Source: Rubritepida sp.
Lineage (GTDB): Bacteria > Pseudomonadota > Alphaproteobacteria > Acetobacterales > Acetobacteraceae
DNA length: 9,486 nucleotides
Reading direction: 5' to 3'
NCBI GenBank assembly: GCA_022843345.1
Contig: JALHNW010000048.1
Location: 1 to 9,486 of the forward strand
Part shown: positions 5,760 to 9,486 of the stretch, piece by piece
Layout of the letters: each line of letters starts with the position of its first letter
Numbering within the stretch: the stretch's first letter is position 1
Translations under genes and position numbers: made by a program
The notes under the pieces: model-generated
The model's input: the letters and a program-made list of their open reading frames with translations, nothing else
The model's database searches: none
What the model was told of the DNA's origin: nothing

Positions 5760-8700
5760 CGCCCTCATCCCCAACGACCCGCTGCTCGGCCAGGCCTGGC
5801 ACCTGCGCAACACCGGCCAGGCCGGCGGCACGGCCGGGGTTGACCTGAACGTCGCGGGCGCCTGGGGCTTCTGGTCCGGCCGCGGCGTGCTGGTCGCGGT
5901 GGCCGATGACGGGGTCGAGGCCTCCCACCCCGACCTCGCCGACAGCATGTGGACGCGCCCCGCCACAGTCGCCGCGCCCACGGACCCCAACCTGCTGTCC
6001 GGCCTGCCGGTGGCGAACGGGCTGGACAACGCCGGCAACAACCACGGAACATCGGTGGCCGGCATCATCGCGGCCGGCGGGGACAACGGCCTCGGCGCGC
6101 TGGGCATCGCGCCCGACGCGCGCCTCGTCTCCTACCGCACCCTGGGCGAGGGCGCGGCCAGCACGCAGGCCGTCTTCGCGCAGGCGCTCGCCGATGGCGC
6201 CGCGGTGGTCAACGGCTCCTACGGGTTGAACAGCGCCTTCGGGGCGGATGGCGAGGGCCTCGCCGCCATGGCGGCCTTCGTGTCCGGCGGGCGCGGCGGG
6301 CTGGGCGGGCTGTTCGTGAAGTCCAACGGCAACGAGCGCGCGGAAGCCGGCGCCCCCTCCCCCGCCGATGGCGGCGCGGAGGCCGCGAACGCCACCCGCT
6401 TCACCATCGCCGTCGCCGCGGTGGACAACACCGGCACCGTCGCCTCCTACAGCAACCCGGGCGGCAACCTGTTCATCTCGGGCTTCGGCGGCGAGAGCGA
6501 CGGGCGGCTCGCCACCGGCCAGGGCGTGCTGGCCACCGACCGCGCCGGCCCGCTGAACGGCTACAACGACGGCGCCTCGCCGGGCGGCGACTACACCGGC
6601 TTCAACGGCACCTCCGCCGCCGCCCCCACGGTCGCCGGCGTGCTGGCGCTGGTCCTGGAGGCCAATCCCGGCCTGGGCCACCGCGACGTCCAGGAGATCC
6701 TGGCGCTGTCCGCCCGGCGGACCGACCCGCTGGCCGGCACGGCGGGCCATGACAGCATGAGCCGCACGCCCTGGCTGGCCAACGCCGCCACCAACAAGGA
6801 TGGCGGCGGCTGGGCCTTCTCGCACGACTACGGATTCGGGCTGGCCGATGCGGGCGCCGCCACGCGCCTGGCCGAGAGCTGGGCCTGGGCGCCGCGCACG
6901 GAGGCCAACCTCATCGCCACCGCCGCGGACCACACCGTTGCGGGCAGCATCACCGCGGGCGCGGCATGGAGCACCCAGCTCGCCATCGCCCAGCCCGAGG
7001 GCGCCACCGCCGGCTTCCGCGTCAACCGCGTCGAGCTGGTGCTGGACCTTTCGGCCGCCCGCCCCTCCGACCTCACGGTGACGCTGCTCTCGCCAGGCGG
7101 CACGGCGATCCGCCTGCTCACCACCACGGGCAACGCCTTCGCCGAGGTGGATGGCAGCCTGGACTTCTCCATCGCCATGCCCCTGACCGCCGGCCAGGCC
7201 ATCGGCCTCGGCTCGCCCGGCTTCTGGGGCGAGGCGGGGGCGGGCAGCTGGACGCTGTCCATCGCCACCGCCGGCACCGCCGCCACGGTCAACGCCGCGT
7301 ACTTCTCCGTCTTCGGCGATTCCGCCTGGGTGGATGCCGCGCGCACGATCGCGGCGACCGACCTGCGCTCCGTCGCCTTCCTCACCGATGGCTTCGCGGC
7401 CGCCGTCGCCGCCGCGCCCGCCGCCGCCACCCTGGCGCGCCACGGCGAGACGGCGCTGAACCTGGCCGCCACCTCCGCGGGCGCGGTGCTCAGCCTGGCC
7501 GATCCCGGTGCTTCCACCAACCGCGTCGGCGCCACGGCCGTGACGATCCAGGACGGCGCGGCGGTGCACCACCTGCTGGGCGGCGGCGGCAATGACAGCT
7601 TCACCGGCACCATCGGCGCCGACACGCTGGGCGGCGGGCGGGGCGACGACCTGCTGGTGGGCCTGGGCGGGGCCGACACGCTGCTGGGCAACGCCGGCAA
7701 CGACATCCTGATCGGCAATGCCGGCGCCGACATCCTGCGCGGCGGGGCGGGGCGGGACGCCGCGGTCTTCGGCACCACGAAGGCCGCCGCCACGGTCCAG
7801 CGCCAGGCCGACGGCACGCTGCGCGTCCTGTCCGCCGCCGAGGGCGAGGACAGCCTGTCCTCGGTGGAGCTGCTGGTCTTCACCGATGGCGCGGTGAATG
7901 TCGGCCCGCTGGACGCGCGGGACTTCGCGGGGTCCGGCCAGGCGGGGCTGCTGCAGCGCGACACCTCGGGGGCGCTGCGGCTGGTGGAGATGGCGGGCAA
8001 CGCCGCCCAGGCCAGCACCCTCATGCCGGTGGTGGACCCCACGGCCCGGCTGGAGGCGACGGGCGACATGAACGGCGACGGCTTCGCCGACATGTCCTTC
8101 CGCCGCGACGATGGCGGCTGGATCTTCTCCTGGGGCCAGGGCAAGGCGGCGCCGGTCACGACCGACCTGGGCGTGCTGGACGCCAGCTGGGCGATCCACG
8201 GCATGCCGGACCTGGACGGGGACGGCGTGGGGGACCTGGTGCTGCTGCATTCCACCGGCTTCCTCGCGGCCTTTCCCAGCGTCGCCGGCGGCGCGGCGTT
8301 CCTGACCCTGGCGCCGGGCACCATCCCGGGCGACCCCGGCGGGGCACCGATCGGCGTGGCGGCCGGCTGGTCGCTCCAGGGCTTCGCCGACCTGGACGGC
8401 GACGCGAAGGCCGACCTGCTGCTGCGCGCGCCCGATGGCGAGCTGCTGCTGATGCGCATGGACGGCACGCGGGCCATCGAGGCGACGATCCTGCCCTTCC
8501 CCCTGCTGGACGCGACGCTGGCCGGCATGGGCGACCTGGACGGGGACCGGCGCGCGGACATCGTGGTCCGCAACGGCATCACCGGCGAGGTGACGGTGCA
8601 CCTGATGGACGGCGCGGCGGTGCGCGCGAGCGAGACGGTGGCCGGCCCGGCAGGCTACGACGCCTTCGCGGTGGCCGACTATTCGGGCGACGGCAAGGCC

Positions 8701-8817
8701 GACATCATGTGGCGCCAGCCCTCGGGCGAGCTGCTGCTGTGGGAGATGGACGGCGCCGTCCGCCTCTTCGCCGGCACCGTCGCGGCGCCGGAGGCGGGCT
8801 GGACGCTGATCGCCTGA
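5752..8817 (+). CDS. Secreted kexin-like S8 serine protease with P-domain, RTX and FG-GAP-like repeats
   Basis: 1021-residue protein. The N-terminal part (about 15-370) is a subtilisin-fold peptidase of the kexin/furin-like type. The catalytic triad reads Asp52 in VADDGVEASHPDL, His98 in NNHGTSVAG and Ser288 in FNGTSAAAP, followed by the kexin-like VLEANPGLGHRDVQEIL; Asn194 in SNGN is the likely oxyanion residue. A P/Homo B domain follows at about 385-523 (LVLDLS, DLTVTLLSPGGT, GSWTLSI). RTX nonapeptides lie at about 607-672 (GGGGND, GGGRGDD, GNAGND, GGAGRD), and five DxDGDxxAD Ca2+-loop repeats of FG-GAP/VCBS kind are at about 771-1001. There is no N-terminal signal peptide and no obvious propeptide, as the mature-like WHLRNTGQ begins at residue 16, so export by a type I system is inferred. 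AGGAG precedes the ATG by 8 nt. The stop lies one base from that of the convergent SCP2 gene. Target protein unknown; the adjacent repeat protein is a candidate by position only. Confidence 0.92.
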   Translation: MPVALIPNDPLLGQAWHLRNTGQAGGTAGVDLNVAGAWGFWSGRGVLVAVADDGVEASHPDLADSMWTRPATVAAPTDPNLLSGLPVANGLDNAGNNHGTSVAGIIAAGGDNGLGALGIAPDARLVSYRTLGEGAASTQAVFAQALADGAAVVNGSYGLNSAFGADGEGLAAMAAFVSGGRGGLGGLFVKSNGNERAEAGAPSPADGGAEAANATRFTIAVAAVDNTGTVASYSNPGGNLFISGFGGESDGRLATGQGVLATDRAGPLNGYNDGASPGGDYTGFNGTSAAAPTVAGVLALVLEANPGLGHRDVQEILALSARRTDPLAGTAGHDSMSRTPWLANAATNKDGGGWAFSHDYGFGLADAGAATRLAESWAWAPRTEANLIATAADHTVAGSITAGAAWSTQLAIAQPEGATAGFRVNRVELVLDLSAARPSDLTVTLLSPGGTAIRLLTTTGNAFAEVDGSLDFSIAMPLTAGQAIGLGSPGFWGEAGAGSWTLSIATAGTAATVNAAYFSVFGDSAWVDAARTIAATDLRSVAFLTDGFAAAVAAAPAAATLARHGETALNLAATSAGAVLSLADPGASTNRVGATAVTIQDGAAVHHLLGGGGNDSFTGTIGADTLGGGRGDDLLVGLGGADTLLGNAGNDILIGNAGADILRGGAGRDAAVFGTTKAAATVQRQADGTLRVLSAAEGEDSLSSVELLVFTDGAVNVGPLDARDFAGSGQAGLLQRDTSGALRLVEMAGNAAQASTLMPVVDPTARLEATGDMNGDGFADMSFRRDDGGWIFSWGQGKAAPVTTDLGVLDASWAIHGMPDLDGDGVGDLVLLHSTGFLAAFPSVAGGAAFLTLAPGTIPGDPGGAPIGVAAGWSLQGFADLDGDAKADLLLRAPDGELLLMRMDGTRAIEATILPFPLLDATLAGMGDLDGDRRADIVVRNGITGEVTVHLMDGAAVRASETVAGPAGYDAFAVADYSGDGKADIMWRQPSGELLLWEMDGAVRLFAGTVAAPEAGWTLIA
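7564..7767 (+). repeat. RTX calcium-binding nonapeptide block in the protease
   Basis: Residues about 605-672 contain at least four tandem degenerate GGxGxDxUx units, at GGGGNDSFTG, GGGRGDDLLVG, GNAGNDILIG and GGAGRDAAVF, with further GADTL half-units between them. These fold into a calcium-dependent parallel beta-roll in exported RTX proteins. The block is internal, with about 350 residues after it, rather than at the extreme C terminus as in most type I substrates. Confidence 0.85.
8053..8754 (+). repeat. FG-GAP/VCBS-like DxDGDxxAD repeats at the protease C terminus
   Basis: Five units carry the calcium-loop signature: DMNGDGFAD (772-780), DLDGDGVGD (820-828), DLDGDAKAD (880-888), DLDGDRRAD (928-936) and DYSGDGKAD (976-984). 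Spacing is 48, 60, 48 and 48 residues. The last three are followed by a conserved strand ending in DG (GELLLMRMDG, GEVTVHLMDG, GELLLWEMDG). The pattern fits blades of a beta-propeller-like domain, perhaps for binding a surface or substrate. Confidence 0.8.
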
Positions 8818-8818
8818 C

Positions 8819-9136
8819 CTATTCCTCGTCGAGCAGCGTGGCGAGCTTCATCGCCACGCCCTTCGAGCCCTCGACGCGCAGCTTGCCGGTAGCGAAGGCC
8901 AGCATGGGCGAGAGCTTGCCCGCCACCAGCTTGCCGAGGTTCTCCGAAGACAGGCGCAGCACGCAGTCCGCCTCCTCGCCCGCCGCGGCCTCGCGCAGCT
9001 CCGCCTTGCCGCCCGCGGCGTCGAGCAGGATCGCCTCGCCGCTGTCCGTCAGCTCGAACAGCACGCGGTAGCCGAGCGTGCGCAGGCTCGCCTCGCGGCC
9101 GCGCAGCGCCGCCATCATCGCATCCATGCCGGCCAT
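8819..9136 (-). CDS. SCP2 sterol/lipid-carrier domain protein
   Basis: 105-residue protein consisting of a single SCP2 domain, a small alpha/beta fold with a hydrophobic tunnel that binds fatty acids, fatty acyl-CoA or sterols in the cytoplasm. Visible family features are YRVLFELTDSGEAILLDAAG (23-42), the ADCVLRLSSENLGKLVAGKL stretch (56-75) and the C-terminal PMLAFATGKLRVEGSKGVA. Length suits a stand-alone SCP2 protein. The ATG at 9136 has GGAG 9 nt upstream. It converges on the protease gene with a single base between stop codons, and is divergent from the acyl-CoA synthetase gene across the 24-bp palindrome, so co-regulation with fatty-acid activation is plausible. Family assignment is good; ligand unknown. 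Confidence 0.9.
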   Translation of the reverse strand: MAGMDAMMAALRGREASLRTLGYRVLFELTDSGEAILLDAAGGKAELREAAAGEEADCVLRLSSENLGKLVAGKLSPMLAFATGKLRVEGSKGVAMKLATLLDEE

Positions 9137-9171
9137 CGTTGCGTTCTCCGTATCGTGAAGACCTGATGAAC

Positions 9172-9195
9172 GGGGTTGACGTTAACGTCAACCCC
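9172..9195. promoter_or_regulatory. Perfect 24-bp palindromic operator candidate between divergent lipid genes
   Basis: The segment is exactly self-complementary over 24 bp, with core TTGACGTTAACGTCAA (9176-9191) flanked by GGGG and CCCC. It lies 36 bp upstream of the SCP2 ATG and 104 bp upstream of the likely synthetase ATG. TTGACG appears at the same place on both strands and could act as a -35 box in each direction, so a bound dimer would block both promoters. The core resembles, as I recall, ACGT-containing sites of MerR-family LiuR or TetR-family regulators of fatty-acid and branched-chain amino-acid breakdown in proteobacteria. The regulator's identity is inference; the palindrome is directly visible. 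Confidence 0.75.
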
Positions 9196-9254
9196 TGGCC
9201 AGGATCATGCCGCCGCAGCATCGCGGCCGATGCGACGCACGGGGAAAACGGGCC

Positions 9255-9302
9255 ATGACATGGGTAACGGGGTCCCTCCGCCGCCGGGCTGCGCGGCCAT
9301 GA
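9255..9302 (+). CDS. Possible 15-codon leader ORF overlapping the synthetase start
   Basis: ATG at 9255 opens the frame MTWVTGSLRRRAARP, ending with TGA at 9300-9302, which overlaps the synthetase ATG as ATGA. GGGGA (9241-9245) is 9 nt upstream and is a better ribosome-binding candidate than anything before the synthetase ATG at 9299. The product is Arg-rich with no recognised similarity. It may be a translated coupling peptide or chance; the competing reading is an in-frame synthetase ATG at 9260. Confidence 0.25.
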   Translation: MTWVTGSLRRRAARP

Positions 9303-9486
9303 CCCAGCCCTGGCTGCGCCGCTACCCGGCGAAGGTCGCCTGGGACCAGCCCTTCCCGCCCGAAACCCTGCCGGACCTGCTGGCCGGCGCCTGCGCGCGC
9401 TTCGGCCCGCGCCCGGCGCTGGATTTCCTGGGCCGGCGCCTGTCCTACGCGCGGCTGCACGCGCGGGTGCGCGCCGCCGCCGAGGG
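9299..9486 (+). CDS. Long-chain acyl-CoA synthetase (AMP-binding family), N-terminal part, cut by window end
   Basis: 62 codons are visible before the window ends. The start MTQPWLRRYPAKVAWDQPF, then LPDLLAGACARFGPRPALDF and LGRRLSYARLHARV, is the typical N terminus of FadD-like fatty acid-CoA ligases, which activate fatty acids with ATP and CoA for degradation or lipid synthesis. The AMP-binding motifs lie beyond the window. The ATG at 9299 has no clear ribosome-binding site; an in-frame ATG at 9260 would add 13 Pro/Gly-rich residues, and a short upstream ORF overlaps it as ATGA. The SCP2 gene is divergent from it with a palindromic operator candidate between them, consistent with fatty-acid metabolism. 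Confidence 0.85.
   Translation, partial: MTQPWLRRYPAKVAWDQPFPPETLPDLLAGACARFGPRPALDFLGRRLSYARLHARVRAAAE

Noticed and set aside
5706..5843. Small plus-strand frame starting MNTTLTGSV
   Set aside because: No ribosome-binding site, and it runs into the protease gene in another frame with Arg/Pro/His-rich shadow text.
5695..8601. 968-codon minus-strand frame opposite the protease gene
   Set aside because: Antisense to a protein with intact catalytic triad and calcium repeats; Gly/Arg/Val/Gln-rich content reflects codon composition.
8836..8859. 8-bp stem (GCGTGGCG/CGCCACGC) just after the protease stop
   Set aside because: Lies inside the SCP2 coding region and is followed by no T-run on either strand; stems of this size are common at this GC level.

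Overview
The window is very GC-rich, with G/C strongly favoured at third codon positions and tightly packed genes. The long-chain acyl-CoA ligase start, the SCP2 protein and the glycine/alanine-rich RTX-type proteins fit a high-GC alphaproteobacterium, perhaps an Acetobacteraceae/Roseomonas-like organism. That placement is inferred from protein flavour only; no rRNA or marker gene is present. I see no mobile element, tRNA, rRNA or CRISPR.

Layout. Positions 3-3448 hold four minus-strand genes in an operon-like series, in transcription order: a RidA/YoaB-type protein, a multi-TM potassium-channel-like protein (coupled through a GTGA overlap), an NAD-dependent sugar epimerase/dehydratase, and a DegT/DnrJ/EryC1-type PLP aminotransferase. 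The last two form a plausible nucleotide-sugar unit for surface polysaccharide. Only 15 bp separates the first gene from a divergent plus-strand UPF0114 (YqhA) membrane protein ending at 4009. Next come two plus-strand genes for proteins without N-terminal signal peptides but with RTX-like glycine/aspartate repeats: a 499-residue repeat protein with a tryptophan periodicity (4098-5597) and a 1021-residue kexin-like S8 protease with P-domain, RTX repeats and FG-GAP-like repeats (5752-8817). They are separated by a perfect 11-bp hairpin and are probably type I secretion substrates; no transporter is in the window. An SCP2 sterol/lipid-carrier protein (8819-9136, minus) converges on the protease. 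It is divergent from the start of a long-chain acyl-CoA synthetase (9299 to the window end, plus), with a perfect 24-bp palindrome between them.

The most unusual signals are non-coding. (1) A long near-perfect hairpin at 4042-4093 encloses the whole AGGAGG ribosome-binding site of the repeat-protein gene, with a GATAAT -10-like element placed so that transcription would begin at the foot of the hairpin. (2) The downstream protease gene also has its ribosome-binding site in a smaller hairpin that pairs into its start codon. (3) The 24-bp palindrome at 9172-9195 contains TTGACG on both strands, so one repressor could cover both divergent promoters. The idea of a structured-leader (thermosensor-like or riboregulated) pair of secreted proteins is inference. 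I see no complete new enzymatic or defence system here.
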